Part shown: piece after piece, positions 1 to 12,314 of the stretch
How positions within the stretch are numbered: position 1 is the first letter of the stretch
How the letters are laid out: each line of letters starts with the position of its first letter
NCBI RefSeq assembly: GCF_018812025.1
Contig: NC_063058.1
Span: 23,033,797-23,097,796, forward strand
DNA: 64,000 nucleotides
DNA from: Megalobrama amblycephala
Taxonomy: Eukaryota; Chordata; Actinopteri; Cypriniformes; Xenocyprididae
Reading direction: 5' to 3'
Notes under the pieces: model-generated
Database searches by the model: none
Told to the model about the DNA's origin: nothing
The model's input: the letters and a program-made list of their open reading frames with translations, nothing else
Made by a program: the position numbers and the translations under genes

Positions 1-1806
1 GAAATTACACCATATTTCCTCATTTTGCATGTCTAAATTTGTGTCAAATCATCAGTATAAAATATTTTAAAAATTATATAAAAATATAATATAAAAAATA
101 ACCATTTAATAAATAAATATTTTTTTTAAAATAAATAAATAAATGATGACTTCACATAAAAAAAAAAACATTCATATTCTGCAAAGGTTCTGTAAACTTA
201 TCCGTATCAAATTACCATGGAATTACCATCTGACAAAACCACTGTACCATGATCCGCCACAGCACTTTTAAGAGAAATGCATAATCCTGTCAAAATCATA
301 TTAAAGCACCTAAACAACTTTCAGACAGCCGAATATGCACACACACACACACACACAGGGATAACCACAGTTGATGAGCCTGGAGGAATGATCTTAATCT
401 CTCACATGTGTCTCTTCCTTTAATTGTATTTCCATAATTACAACATAATTAACGTGGCATGTCCATGTGTACATGAGCAAGACGCGCTGCAATAATAAAT
501 CAATCACGCAGCAAGAGGTGACCATGATGTGGTTGGTTACGATGCTCTTCTGGGACGCCGCGGAGAGTCCATTACTGGACCTGTGCCTGTAATTATGTCT
601 CTATATCAAGGCCCATTCTTTTCCTTCTACTCTCTTTCTTTATTGATAAGCTTCTCTGTAATTGTGGTTTCCCATGGACGTGTGCTAACAGTAATGCACT
701 ATATTATTGCAGGCTTGTGTGGGAGGGAATATGGGGAATGTGAGCCATTACTGTGCGACCTATGTGATGCAAAATTAAGTGAATTATGGGTTAACGGCAA
801 TAAGCAGAGAAATCCAAAGCAGTGTGAGCGTGAATACAGATTTTTAGTTCTGGAGTGGCGAGTTCTTTGAGCCATACAAGGTCACAACTGAACGCTTTTT
901 GTATCTTCTTCTACCTTCTGACCTTCTTACCTCCTTGACTATTCATTTCTGTTCAAAATCGCTGAATAGTGGACAACAAAACATACGCTCAGCTCGACTT
1001 TGATGGCTCAGACTTGACGGAATGAAAGATGGGGGTTGAGGTTTTCAGACGTGTTCTTACAATACAGCCTGTTTTTTTCACACTGCTTGACCTTTCTTCT
1101 GTTGAGACTGCGATTTCCCTTCCATCTCTGTCAAGGCATGTAATTCAGTCTCCATGATGCTTTGTGTATAGCAATGCTGGTCAGCAAACTCAGAAAAGCT
1201 TTGTACCACAAATGTTTCAATGTTTTGTCTAAGATATTCTTTTTGAAATGCATTAAAGCAGACATATCATAGAAAAAGGTTGTTCTCTTGCTTATTTGCA
1301 ATAAAAGATTTTGATTTTGTACTACAAAAGCATCATCTACTATATCCAACGCAACCAGTCCAAACATCTCCAACAGAGATCATTTATATAAGTCTTAAAG
1401 GTACAACAGCACAAGAAGCAGTTCATTATTCACTCACCTTCATGTAATTCCAGACCTGTAAGACATGAGGGTGAGTAAATAATAACAGAATTATCATTTT
1501 TGCCTGTGTTTTAGTTTTACATCACCATTTTCAGCCCATAAACTCAAAGAAAACTAAGCAAAACACACACACACAAACAAAAATATAATTGATCTAATAT
1601 TATAAGGGGACTTAAGAAAAAAAAACTTAGAAATAAAAAATGTGCTGCAAAAGTGTAGACTATATCCCAAAGCTACGTCGCACCTCTTGAAAGAAATTCA
1701 ATTCAGACAGTGAATCAGTTGAGAGCAGTGAAGCGTGACGTACATCAGAAGATAATCTGGAGTGCTCGTACAGAAACACATTTCAAAATGTTCTCTGGAA
1801 GCTTAC
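1..1806 (-). other. Intron downstream of the mGluR exon
   Basis: This is AT-rich intronic DNA starting with GTAAGC at 1806 on the minus strand. It holds an A/T-rich low-complexity stretch (55-175), a short CA repeat (341-357) and a fold-back MITE fragment (about 1399-1503). The short open frames at 529-870 and 1131-1373 show no recognisable domain and look like chance. No further receptor exon is visible. Confidence 0.7.
1399..1503. repeat. Fold-back fragment of MITE family B
   Basis: The left part resembles the family B left end (TTATTCACTCACCTTCATGT...). It is followed at once by the inverted right end (GACATGAGGGTGAGTAAAT, AACAGAATTATCATTTTT), as if the internal region had been deleted. 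Assigned by comparison with the complete copy at 49130-49692. Confidence 0.6.
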
Positions 1807-2023
1807 CAGTTTCTCGTGAGATCTGAACGAAAGCCTCCACGCCGCTCTCTCCATAATTCCCCTCAGATGCCAGCGTGGAGACGTAGTTCCAGCCCATGGC
1901 GGTCACAATGTCCAGCATGGCTTGGGCCTGGTAGGAGTCAGGCGGCACAACCCGGGAGAAGAAGTCGTACCGGGTGTTATCACTCAGCTCTGGTGCTGTG
2001 GATGCATAGCTGATCTGAGGGAT
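1807..2023 (-). CDS. grm8: Internal exon of a group III metabotropic glutamate receptor (probably grm8)
   Basis: The exon encodes 72 whole codons plus one base of a Gly codon, from [16 protein letters not shown] to [13 protein letters not shown]. It belongs to the extracellular Venus-flytrap domain of a class C GPCR; group III receptors are Gi/o-coupled, mostly presynaptic glutamate autoreceptors. The acceptor is a T-rich tract ending in ACAG just above 2023, and the donor is G|GTAAGC at 1807/1806, so the exon enters in phase 0 and leaves in phase 1. From family knowledge, the Ala/Ser/Thr of YASTAP and the Tyr of GNYGES contact the glutamate amino-acid moiety, and both motifs are intact. SDNTRYD and DIVTAMGW favour mGluR8, whereas FVQISRE also occurs in mGluR6. 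The very large flanking intron fits grm8 better. Family membership is very secure; the subtype is moderately sure and the a/b paralogue is undecided. Confidence 0.93.
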
Positions 2024-2102
2024 CTGTAAAAAAGGGGAGAAAGAACAAACTGTAATGCAGGAGAGATTTTAAAGATCACATTTTCGAGTCCAGAGCCAAA
2101 AA

Positions 2103-3228
2103 TTGAAAAGGACCTATTATTCCCTTTTTCAAAGTCTTGGTTTTGTTTTTGGGGTCTATGTTTCATACTTAAAAGTTCAAAAAACACAAAATTGTTCACA
2201 TATTTTACATTGTTGCAGCACCTCTCTTCCCAGTCTGTCAGTAACGCTATGTTTAGCTCCTGTCTCTATGAAGTCCCTCTTTCCAAAAAGCGCAATGTGC
2301 TCTGATTGGTCGGCTAAACCAGTGTGTTGTAATTTTCTAGCATGTTTCGGAAATGTCATGGGCCTTACCATAACCTTGAGTTTCAACACAATACTAACTC
2401 AACCAGGCCTCATCAAAGGGAGATATTTTCTTTTACAGAAATCGAACAAATGGCTCGTAGGAACTACACTGAGCTTCTTCCCGGGTTGGTGACATCACAA
2501 ACCCCAAAATTTACATAAACCCTGCCTCCGGGAACATGCAACAAAGGGGGTGAGGCCATGTTGGGCTGCTTGAGAGAAGAGGAAGAGTTGTTGTGTTGTT
2601 GCCATGCCGTCATTATACGCCGGACTGCTTCACAAATGAGGGTCAATTCAACTCTGGATTTGCACAAAAGATTAACATGACGGCACATGCTAGTCGATGA
2701 GTTGAATCAACTCCACAGCAACTACATAAATTTATCCACTAACCATTCAGAAACATCCAAATTCATTCAAAGTTGTAACTTCTTCCTGAGTCTCTCCATC
2801 AGTGTCGACTCCGGTTTGAACAATGTAAGGCTGAACACTGTTACTGACAATCCTCATTTTGGCTGCGTGAGATTCTCCTGTTTTGTTGTTGTTGAGCAAC
2901 CGAAGCATGAGCTGTTAAAGCTCCGCCCTCTTCTGGAAAGCGGAGGGAGCAGAGCTGTTAAAGGGACACACACAAAAGCTCCGCAAATAGGGGCCTATAA
3001 TATATGATCTTCTGGAAAGCGGAGGCTTTCACATTAGAGCAGCAGCTCATTTGCATTTAAAGGGACACACACAACAACGGCGTGTTTTTGCTCGAATCCA
3101 AATAGGGGCAAATTTGCTATAATATATGATCTGTGGGGTATTTTGAGCTGAAACTTAAGAGACACATTCTGGGGATGCCAGAGACTTATATTACATCTTG
3201 TGAAAGGAGAATTATAGGTCCCCTTTAA
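2103..3228 (+). mobile_element. MITE family C, long copy
   Basis: The left end reads AAAGGACCTATTATTCCC and the right end GAATTATAGGTCCCCTTTAA. These are inverted copies of each other, with TTAA at the right edge and a decayed TTGA at the left. There is no transposase, so the element is non-autonomous. A second, shorter copy lies at about 62830-63262, and family C end fragments occur near 5275-5332 and 25885-25950. The right half contains an imperfect internal duplication: TTCTGGAAAGCGGAGG occurs at about 2931 and 3009, each followed by AAAGGGACACACACAA. Open frames inside (2103-2492, 2687-3007) have no recognisable protein. Confidence 0.7.
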
Positions 3229-3367
3229 AGGCTATTGTTCACTTAGGTCTATTTTTATTAACACCACAAAAAAGAAATCTGATTATTCTGACTACTCAAT
3301 TAATCATGAAAATAATCGACCAATTACTCGATTACCAAAATAATCATTAGTGAGAGCTCTAGATTAC
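3229..3367. other. Short spacer between two elements
   Basis: AT-rich, with repeated AATAATCGA/AATTACTCGATTA words of the kind found in many dispersed fish repeats. Nothing further is recognised. Confidence 0.4.
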
Positions 3368-4817
3368 TTAACACTCTGAGGTCTGAGGTATCGCCGGTGA
3401 TACCACCGTGTTTTTTTTCTTTCCAGTGTGAAAGAGACTCAAAATACTCCGTCAATGTTGCACATACAATTAAGAGTTATACACCATTTTAATCTGTTGG
3501 ATATCTTCTTTTATTTGTGTACACTCAGAGTAAAAATAAAATGTTGTGCTTTTTGTAAAATAAAACTAACTAACATGATGCGTGATCTCTCGTCTCCAAT
3601 CTGATAGTACTCAGAAAATGAACTGTAACTTAGTGAATACTAATGACAAAAAAATTAGACTTATGTCTAAAGAAACGTTGAAATGTCAGGTTTTAAATCG
3701 TGCAAGTCAAATCGAAAACAAACATTCTGTGTTTATGTAATCTGTATGAAAAGAGAGACATGTCCGAAGTCAGTGATTCAGCTCATTATCCACTAATGCG
3801 GCCACACCCACTATTCAGACGCTATTCGGATGCAAATTCAGAGGCAATACATGTATACATCGTCTCAATCGTGTATTTATTGTCTTGAAAAGTGTTTATC
3901 TGGATGTTAAAACCATGGTTAGTGATCTCTAGAAGACATGCCGTTAGTTCCTGGTTCTTGTTCTTCTTTATATGGATTTGTGGCCTAAAGGTGCACAGAG
4001 TGCCCTCCGGCTGCAAGTATGAATTGAAAACACAGTATCCAGCACTCATAGTGATGACAGTAAATATTGAATAAATATTACTCCTCTGTATAGAAAATTG
4101 ACATAAACATGAGAATCCATCAATATTTCTCCAAATGTGCATGCTTTTAAGCTAAAAGCCTATATGAAATGCCATATAGGTAACATAATTGTTCAGACAC
4201 TTTGCATCACAGAAATACATTATATTTTAAAGAATATAATAGAATACCATTATTTTAAATAGAGCTGAGACATGATTACAGAAGGTTTTTTCACAGCCTA
4301 CCTGACTGAAAGGCCTCATTAATATGCAAGTCATTTCAGGTCATTATTATGCTATTCTTTTGTCTTCTCAGGTGTAAATGACCCATTATTCATGATGATT
4401 CACGCCTCCACGCATACTTTCTTGACAAAAAGTGTCTTACAAAAACTAAATCAATATATTGTTTTATATGAAGGAGTAGGCAGCATAATTTTTACATAAT
4501 TCTGAAGTAAAAACTCTAGTCTACAACCTCCAATACCAGAAGTCTTGTGAATACAGATTTAATATACTTTTTTGGCCTTATTTCAGTGACTTAAGTTTTT
4601 TGTTTTTTCAATAACCACACATAAACATTATTCCTTCAAAAACACAAACATGTACATACATGTTCCTCACATATTATGGTAGCCTAGTTTGTGCTGAATA
4701 TAGTGTAATGACACTTGTGTCATTAATGTGCTTATGAACAACTGAAAAAAGCACAAATGTCAGGGCATGTCAAAACTTCTCCAGGCCCCAAATCAGCCTC
4801 AGACTCCAGAGGGTTAA
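3368..4817. mobile_element. TTAA-flanked, piggyBac-like non-autonomous element
   Basis: The left end is TTAACACTCTGAGGTCTGAGG. The right end on the opposite strand is TTAACCCTCTGGAGTCTGAGG, giving roughly 20-bp terminal inverted repeats with TTAA at both edges. TTAA target duplication and a TTAACCC start are typical of piggyBac-superfamily ends. The length is about 1.45 kb and no intact transposase is seen. An internal block (about 3440-3900) is closely related to 31000-31480 inside a different element. Confidence 0.65.
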
Positions 4818-5047
4818 GACATTTCAAAATGCACCTGCATTGTTTTGCATTTTGTGATTTTCAGTCAATTAAAAGACTATTTTTCCAGTCATATATTTTG
4901 TCATTGAAGATTTCTTAAAAATAGTGTTAAAATATCGTCTTGTCTCCTTCTCATGAACCCTATATCGTGTATCGTCTCGTGAGCTAAGTGTATTGACACA
5001 CTAGAGAAAAACACCCTAGTGACTAGTAACTTCTTTTTCCCCACCAC
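4818..5047. other. Unassigned intronic stretch
   Basis: Short AT-rich region with no repeat, coding or RNA signal that I recognise. Confidence 0.4.
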
Positions 5048-5271
5048 CTAAAGGGACATGGTGGTGGAAAAAAATATGATATGGGAAGAAAAAATGTATT
5101 TCGAAACTTTTGTGCTCCCTCAAGAAACTGCGTTCGCTTGCAACGCAAACATTTTGCGAGTGAACACAAAGTTTCTCAGGGGAACGCAAAACATTTGGGA
5201 GGAAACACAAAAGCATTGACACATAATTTTTCCTCCCATCTCATATTTTTTTCCATCACCATGTCCTTTAA
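5048..5271. mobile_element. Short hairpin MITE
   Basis: A 224-bp near-palindrome. The left arm begins AAAGGGACATGGTGGTGGAA and the right arm on the opposite strand begins AAAGGACATGGTGATGGAA; homology between arms runs for about 45 bp. The edges are CTAA/TTAA, consistent with another TTAA-targeting family. No coding capacity. Confidence 0.7.
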
Positions 5272-5332
5272 GGGGCTCTACACTAAAGAAAGTTGAAAAT
5301 GTAAAAAAAAAAGCATATAGGACCCCTTTAAG
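5272..5332. repeat. Terminal fragment of MITE family C
   Basis: CACTAAAGAAAGTTGAAAAT is followed by an A-run and AGCATATAGGACCCCTTTAA. The same tail occurs at about 25915-25950 and 63212-63262. Confidence 0.6.
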
Positions 5333-7740
5333 AGCAAGGGAGAATACACAAAAAAGTTTCAGCCCAAAGAGAAGCCAATATTGACTCTTTTACAAGAGTT
5401 AATCATTAAATTCTGCCAGCAGCAAAATAGAAAATGCACAACCATTTAAAGCAAGCAAAGGTGGAGCGATACAAAACCGATTTAGCCCAAAGCTATTGAT
5501 GCAAATGACTACCATCCCGTGAGGTGACGCAAAAGGCGAAACAAGACCAGGTAACGAAGACAAATCAGTACGTGTTGTGGTAGAAAGAATCGGGGTGAAG
5601 CCTGCCAGCAGGCAAGCTGGGTAATGGCTTCTTGTGGCGATTGACGGTGTGATTGATTTCTCCTCAGCCAAAAGGCCAGGCTGTCAGCCGGAGCCCCAGA
5701 GGCTGCGCTCATCAGCATTCATCGCAACGACGGCACGGGAGAGAACCGGCCCGCAATACAAATGCCACTCACCGGCTGGCGAATCGGGTACCGGCGCTTT
5801 TTCTCCCGCAACCCCGAATCGCACGCTTGTAAATACAAATGTCATGGATGTGTTGACATGCCTGTGAAACAGATGCGTGTGTGGGGGTTATGTGTTATTT
5901 TGGGGAGTGTTATATCAAAGGTGCAGCACGTATGGGCTGAATGCCAACACTAGAGTTTATTCGCACCTTAAAAATAAACCTTATGCCTCATGATTATCTG
6001 GTGATAAATGACAAGAGACTGTCAGATTCCTTACTAGATTAAAGGACTGTTTCAGGTTAGATACAATTTAAAAGAATAAAAATTCTGCGAAACACAAAAT
6101 ATGATAAAAGTTGATCGTTTTATAATGAAATTCAATGGGGTACAAAACTACTTTGGTCCCCAGTAGGCTTTATAGGGTTAATATGTTTGTGCACCGTAAT
6201 ATATGTTAAAATAATTATTTCACAGATAGAAATACCCACACATTGTTATCACATTTTTTCTTTTGTCAAACTTCAATAATTAATGTTGTTCAGATAACAT
6301 AATATTTTGAATTTCTGTTGCTTAAACCAATCGCCTTAATTGCATTAACTCAAATTTTTAATTTGAATGAACTCAAAATCTTAAGGCAACCAGGTAACTT
6401 ACTTTAAGTTAAACCAACGATTCTTTTTTACACAATAATTATGTTGGTAAAGTTTATTCACTCATAAATGTTATCCCTCATCAAAAAGTGATACTATTTA
6501 TAACAAAAGCTATGCATTTCTGCTTTAAATCCCCATAGAGATCCATTGTAAGTGCATTGCTGTAAACATTTTTCACTTTCACAAACTGAGGGATGGAATG
6601 AGGTTACAGATACTGTCAAAAGATGTCAGATTAATTCGCATGTGATTTTTTGTGTGGTTTCAAAACCTTTCACATGAAATAACATGGTTTCGCATGCAAA
6701 TTTCAAGCTTAAATGTCATCTTCCTCTCACCGTGCGCACATGAAATTCATATGTGTTTCCGTTCATCAGTGAAAGGCTTTTTGCATGGTGCATGGAGTAA
6801 CTTTTAAAAGAGGTAGACTCTTTAAAACAGTCTAAACTCTACCCTGAAGGTTCACTCTGGAACATTTCATTCAGCAGCTCAAGTGAATGACAGAAACTTT
6901 AAGTAGCTCAAGAGAGACAGAGTCTCTCTCTGCCTGCTCAAATGCCTCCTTTCAAACTTCAGCCTACAGTGTTTTGAATTTCGCTGCACGGTAAAGGTTA
7001 GACTCAGAAATGATGCCTGTAGAACTTAATTTCACGCTCATGTTTCCAGTTTAATAAAATATTACAGACCCACAAAAGAGATGCACAGGAGACTAAAAAC
7101 CTAAGACATTTTAAAGCGGCCATGAGGGAAATCAAATGTGATACTTTCAATAAAATAATATAATATCGCTGATGGGGAGAAACAAATTAAACTTCATCAG
7201 CACTGCAATAATATTTCCTCATACAACGCAATGCAGAAATGCATAATAGTGTGCAATTTCCATTGTAAACTATATTGAGTTAAGAACCCGTAACTCTTTG
7301 GATTACTTTTGCTTCAAGAAATTTTAATGCATGAACTGTGAATTTTTGCCAGGATTTAACAGTAAATACTTAAAATGAAATATAAGAAATACAATTAATT
7401 ATTAATAAAGTAAAATTATTATTATTATTATTATACATAGTATACAAACTTCTAATGGTAATAATGGAACAATATGTGAAAAAAAAGTGATTTTTCACTA
7501 TTACTTGCAAAAGGATCTGCAGTTTTGTGGGTTTAAATAAAAGTATTTTTTATTATAAGACACAATAAAAACTATTTTGTGCATCAAAACCACTCCTTTT
7601 GAAAAAGGAAAAAAGATCTTGATTGAAATAAGCATAGTAAACTATGCAAAAAGCATCTCCAGCACATTTTATAATTACCCAGAAATAAAACATAGTTCAC
7701 CCGTCACGCACGTTATCACATCTGTCAAAATCTAAGGCTG
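5333..7740. other. Apparently unique intronic DNA
   Basis: The 5333-5950 part is relatively CpG-rich (for example 5690-5825) and contrasts with the AT-rich remainder. Open frames there (5634-5867, 5762-5953, and 5399-5671 on the minus strand) show no domain. From 5951 to 7740 the sequence is AT-rich with a short ATT repeat at about 7416-7432. No gene or recognised element. Confidence 0.45.
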
Positions 7741-9332
7741 CACTGTAAAAAATGAATGTGATATTAACGGTAAAATATTGTAAAAACACTACGGAAAAAA
7801 ATTGTAAATAGGTTAACAGAAAGTTCCCATACTATATACAGGGAAAAACTGTAAAAGCTCTTACCAGACATTTTATGTAATTTTCACAGTAAAATGCTGT
7901 AAATTGTACAATTTTTAGAAGTAAAAAAGAACAAATCAATGTAAAATTTATAGTCAAAAAATGTAAACTGATATTCCCACAATTCTCTGTGACACTCCAA
8001 AATACTAATCATGTTTCTTATTAGTTTTTGTTATCAGTTATGTACATTAGGATTTTATGTTACATCTTCTGTTGTTTAATGAATGTTTATTGCATTATGT
8101 AAGGGTGTTTTCACACCTATGGATCGCTTATTTTGTTCCGAAACAGGGACTAAATTTGTTACAATGTTGCTTTTTTTTCTTGGTTCGGTTCGCTTTCACA
8201 TAGCAACATTTCAAAGCGTACCAAAATGCGTTAGGCAAGTCACATGCGAGTAAAACTGTCCTCTTATTGGTCAGAATTTTCTCTGCGTCAGCCATCAAAA
8301 TAATGATTGACAAGTTCGCTCCATGAGTTTATTGTGGCTTTATTTGTAACTGTCGAGACACACGCAAACACTTTATAAATGTAGCCGTCTTTCCCGCTTT
8401 TAAATTATACTACATATATTAATGCTGCGGCAAATTCAAACGCGCTCTCTCTCTTTCTCTCTCGGTCCGTCTCTGGTTTCCCAGCGCTGTCTAGTAGTAG
8501 GCGAACTGTTGTCAGTGTGTCGAGAGAGACCATATACATTTTATAATGAAGCAGAGCGGGGAAAGGCTTTGTCGGGACAGCATTCTCGCACGGAGAAGTG
8601 CAAATACACAACAGAGGCGCTCGTTGGTTTTCAGCTATGGTAAATAATGTGCTCACTCACAGAATCAGACACTACCGCTTTTTATATCAAATTTCCCGTT
8701 ATGAATTATGACATCATTTGGTTCGTTGGTCCGTTAACTGGGTCGGATTGCTTTCACATCTCAAGCGAACCGCTCCAGAGTTCGTTTGAAAGCGTACCGA
8801 GACCACCTCTTCAAGCAGGTCTCGGTACGCTTGTTTGGTCCGCTTTTGGTGCGCACCCGAGTGCGATTGCTGCTTTCACACCTGCCCAAACGAACCGCAC
8901 CAAAGGGGGAAACGAACTCTGGTACGATTCAACCGAACTAAATGAGGCAGGTGTGAAAGCACCCTAAGTGTTGTGGGTTACCATGATGGTGTTTTGCGTT
9001 TGCGTGAATGACTCTTTGCATATTCTTTATATTAGTGTATACTTCAGCTTGTGGAAAAACTACTTGTGATTAACTGATTCTTTATGTGGCTTTCTCTTTT
9101 ACCACCTGCATTATTATGGTGGTTGTCAGTATATGTTAAAGGTACAAAACAGATTTTAGTAGTAGTGTGAATTGTTGAATTTACTGGTTTACATTCAAAT
9201 TTTTCTTGTTTGTAAATTACAGTTTTATACTGTAAATGTGTTTACAGATTTTCTGTATTTTTTACAATATTATTCTGGCAACCACAGCTGCCAAAATTAT
9301 TTTGTAAAAACTACAGAATATTTTTTACAGTG
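7741..9332. mobile_element. TIR element with CACTGTAAAAAA ends, interrupted by another element
   Basis: The left end is CACTGTAAAAAATGAATG and the right end GAATATTTTTTACAGTG, which are inverted copies. The interior carries many GTAAAA/TTTTAC words typical of this kind of fish MITE. A second element (8102-8966) sits inside. Without that insert the host element is about 0.73 kb. No transposase is present. The flanks share GGCTG, but a clean target duplication is not evident. Confidence 0.6.
8102..8966. mobile_element. hAT-like MITE with AGGGTG...CACCCT ends
   Basis: The left end is AGGGTGTTTTCACACCT and the right end AGGTGTGAAAGCACCCT, about 17-bp inverted repeats. The interior is relatively GC-rich and has a strong internal hairpin at about 8791-8831 (AGCGTACCGAGACC against GGTCTCGGTACGCT). 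It has no transposase. A clear 8-bp target duplication was not found, so the superfamily is inferred from the ends only. Confidence 0.65.
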
Positions 9333-9410
9333 TGGCTGTCGATAGGAATTTTACACCTTAATCTAAACCAACAACATGTTTGCTAGATCCAATATCCACA
9401 ATATCCACTG

Positions 9411-9560
9411 AAAGAATTGTTACCTGTAGAGCCCCTTCTCAATATTATTAACTCATCTTTATCTCTACGTCATGTCCCAAGACCGTTCAAGCTGGCAGTT
9501 ATTAAGCATTTAATTAAGAAACCACAACTATATCCAAATGAACTGGCAAATGTAACACAG
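9411..9560 (+). pseudogene. L2/CR1-like LINE reverse transcriptase fragment (N-terminal side)
   Basis: Translation contains PLLNIINSSLSL, VPRPFKLAVIKHLIKKP and LYPNELAN. These match the segment just upstream of the NYRPIS motif in L2/Rex-type fish LINE reverse transcriptases. The fragment is cut off and followed by unrelated sequence and a MITE. NYRPISK resumes at about 10753. Confidence 0.7.
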
Positions 9561-9614
9561 TTTATATATACGGGAAGAAGGAGGCGGGAACCGGCGAACG
9601 TTCAAACCATAACT

Positions 9615-10573
9615 TTAAAGGTGCCCTAGAACTTTTTTTAAAAAGATATAATATAAGTCTAAGGTGTCCCCTGAATGTGTCTGTGAAGTTTCAGCTCAAA
9701 ATACCCAATAGATTTTTTTTAATTCATTTTTTTAACTGCCTGGCATCATTATAAATGAGCCGATTCAGGGCTACTGGCCCTTTAATTCTCGTGCTCCCCC
9801 GCCCACAGAGCTCGCGCTTGCCTTGAACAGTGCATAAACAAAGTTTACACAGCTAATATAACCCTCAAAATGGATCTTTACAAAGTGTTCGTCATGCATA
9901 TGTTCGGATTATGTGAGTATTGTATACTGTTATATTGTTTACATTTGATTCTGAATGGATTTGAGGCTGTGCTCCGTGGCTAACGGCTAATGCTACACTG
10001 TTGGAGAGATTTATAAAGAATGAAGTTGAGTTTATGAATTATACAGACTGCAAGTGTTTAAAAATGAAAATAGCGACGGCTCTTGTCTTCGTGAATACAG
10101 TAAGAAACGATGGTAACTTTAACCACATTTAACAGTACATTAGCAACATGCTAACGAAACATTTAGAAAGACAATTTACAAATATCACTAAAAATATCAT
10201 GATGTCATGGATCATGTCAGTTATTATTCGCTCCATCTGCCATTTTTCGCTATTGTTCTTGCTTACCTAGTCTGTTGATTCACCTGTGCGCATCCAAACG
10301 TTAATACTGGCTGCCCTTGTCTAATGCCTTTCATAATGTTGGGAACATGGGCTGGCATATGCAAATATTGGGGCGTACACCCCGACTGTTACGTAACAGT
10401 CAGTGTTATGTTGAGATTCGCCTGTTCTTCGGAGGTCTTTTAAACAAATGAGATTTATATAAGAAGGAGGAAACAATGGAGTTTGAGACTCACTGTATGT
10501 CTTTTCCATGTACTGAACTCTTGTTATTTAACTATGCCAAGATAAATTCAATTTTTGAATCTAGGGCACCTTA
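9615..10573 (+). mobile_element. MITE family A, copy 1
   Basis: The element starts TTAAAGGTGCCCTAGAA and ends TCTAGGGCACCTTA, so TTAA-flanked inverted ends. It is about 0.95 kb and non-coding. Shared interior blocks include AAGTCTAAGGTGTCCCCTGA near the left end, TGGAGAGATTTATAAAGAAT in the middle and GACTGTTACGTAACAGTC at 10384-10401 near the right end. Six other copies lie in this window. It interrupts a LINE-derived region. Confidence 0.85.
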
Positions 10574-10744
10574 GGTCCAGGCCTTGTCCTCTCTCGTCCT
10601 TCACTGTCGTCGCTCCCCTTTTATGCTTCTGGAGCTCCTCCATGAGAGACTCGAGACCGGTGCAACACGCAGCTGACACTCATTATCACTCGCGTCACTG
10701 GCCTCGCGCCGTTCCCTCATGGCTCTCGCCCGCCCTGCTCATCA
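10574..10744. other. GC-rich insert inside broken LINE sequence
   Basis: C-rich, CpG-containing sequence between the MITE and the resumed LINE fragment. Together with about 9561-9614 it may be an older, unidentified insertion into the LINE. No domain is recognised. Confidence 0.4.
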
Positions 10745-11135
10745 CAGCAAATTACAGACCCATTTCAAAAAGCTGTGTCCACTCAATTGTGCCCCTTCCC
10801 GTAAAAAAAAAAAAAAAATCTATGAAAAATTTTAGTCTGGATTCAGACCCCATCATACTGTAGCACAGAAACTGTGCTTGTTAAAATGACAAATTATTTC
10901 TAACCTCTGACCAAGCATCTCAATACTAGTTTTACTTGATCTTAGTGCTGCGTTCGACACAGTAGATCATGACATATTAAGAGTAGATCATGACACAAGC
11001 ATTAAAGTGGTTTAGATCATACATATCAGATGGTTGCCATTTTGTTTATTTAAATGGGGAATTATCCAAGTTAATGTAAATTATGGAGTACTGCAAGGGT
11101 CTGTGTTAGGCCCTCTGCTATTTTCAGTTTCTACC
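10745..11135 (+). pseudogene. L2/CR1-like LINE reverse transcriptase fragment
   Basis: In several frames: NYRPISK, then YEKF(S)LDSD, then VLLDLSAAFDTVDHDIL at 10929-10979 (the conserved RT motif containing the first catalytic Asp), then ALKWFRSYISDG and GVLQGSVLGPLLFS. Frameshifts, a short duplication around VDHD and a deletion make it non-functional. The text stops before the YADD box. Confidence 0.8.
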
Positions 11136-12314
11136 AGAAAGACTCAGGGAGGTAAGATAACGTGACAACCATATTTATTAACAATCAGCAAGCAAAATGT
11201 TGTAAGAAAGTTCTTTGGCGTAGGCCCCGTCTGTAGCTCAGATCCTAAAGGGGTTGCGGACTCTGCATTTCCTGCCTGAAGATGAAGGCAAAAACCTGCA
11301 AACAGAATTTCTTAGAATACAATTTGCATCTAGAGGGATCCTGTATCCTGTTTTTGAATTTTGCCAATAGATGAACTGAATAAAAGTTCCAAAATGTACA
11401 CAACTTTAAAAAAATAAAATCACATAATGTAAATAAGTCACAGAATAAGAATATGTGATTAACTCAATTTTAACAAAAATGTCAGATTGAACCTTATAAT
11501 TCCAAGGTGATGAAATGTAGTTAACTATAGGCATAATTACATGCAACTAACACTAAAACAAACCCAAATCCCAACTCTATAATGAGCACATGTAGTTCAT
11601 TAATATTACTCTGACCTTGAAAGTATGATTACAACGTAACAAGGACACCTTCAAATAAAGTGTTCACATATATATTCAATGTGATGAGAGGAAGAAAAAC
11701 TTAAAGGCTCTACAATATCAGACTTATCTGTGTACTACATTTATGAGAATTTTTCAAAAGTTCAAGAACGCAAAGATGATTTGAAGCAATTGCAACACAT
11801 GATTGCAGCATCAGCTACAACTGATGGCTGTGCAGATGGCAGGATCATTTCACTGTCTGTGGTTTTACAAAGAGAATGAGGGACATATCAGACATTACTT
11901 CTGAGAGCTACTGTCATCTTCAGACGTCTCGGGCATCTTGTGTCTGAGAAATGTGGAATGAGCGTGAGGAAGCGGAAGAAAGTATTTGGGATTTTAAAGA
12001 TTTCTCAGAGGATTTGTGTTTTATATTAGTTATAAAGTGCTATGGTACTCCAGTTGAACAGACTACTACATACAGACATTACACTCAGTCGTACAGATAC
12101 CTACAACGGGAACAGAGTTATTAGTTGTACACCTCAACAGTGATCACCCACTTTCTCAGTGGCCTTGGTTAAAGTATTTTCACCATTCATTTAAAAAATT
12201 CTCCATTAGAGGGCTCTAAGCTTTAAACCAAACTACCATGTTCAGAGTTGAATCACAATTATGTTGTTTTCATTTAAAATTTAAACAAAAATGTGCTTTA
12301 AAGTTAGTACAAGC
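11136..12314. other. Unassigned intronic DNA
   Basis: AT-rich, with no open frame, RNA gene or element that I can name. Confidence 0.4.

Noticed and set aside
529..870. 113-codon plus-strand open frame
   Set aside because: No domain, no splice or promoter context, and it lies opposite in sense to the receptor gene in AT-rich intron.
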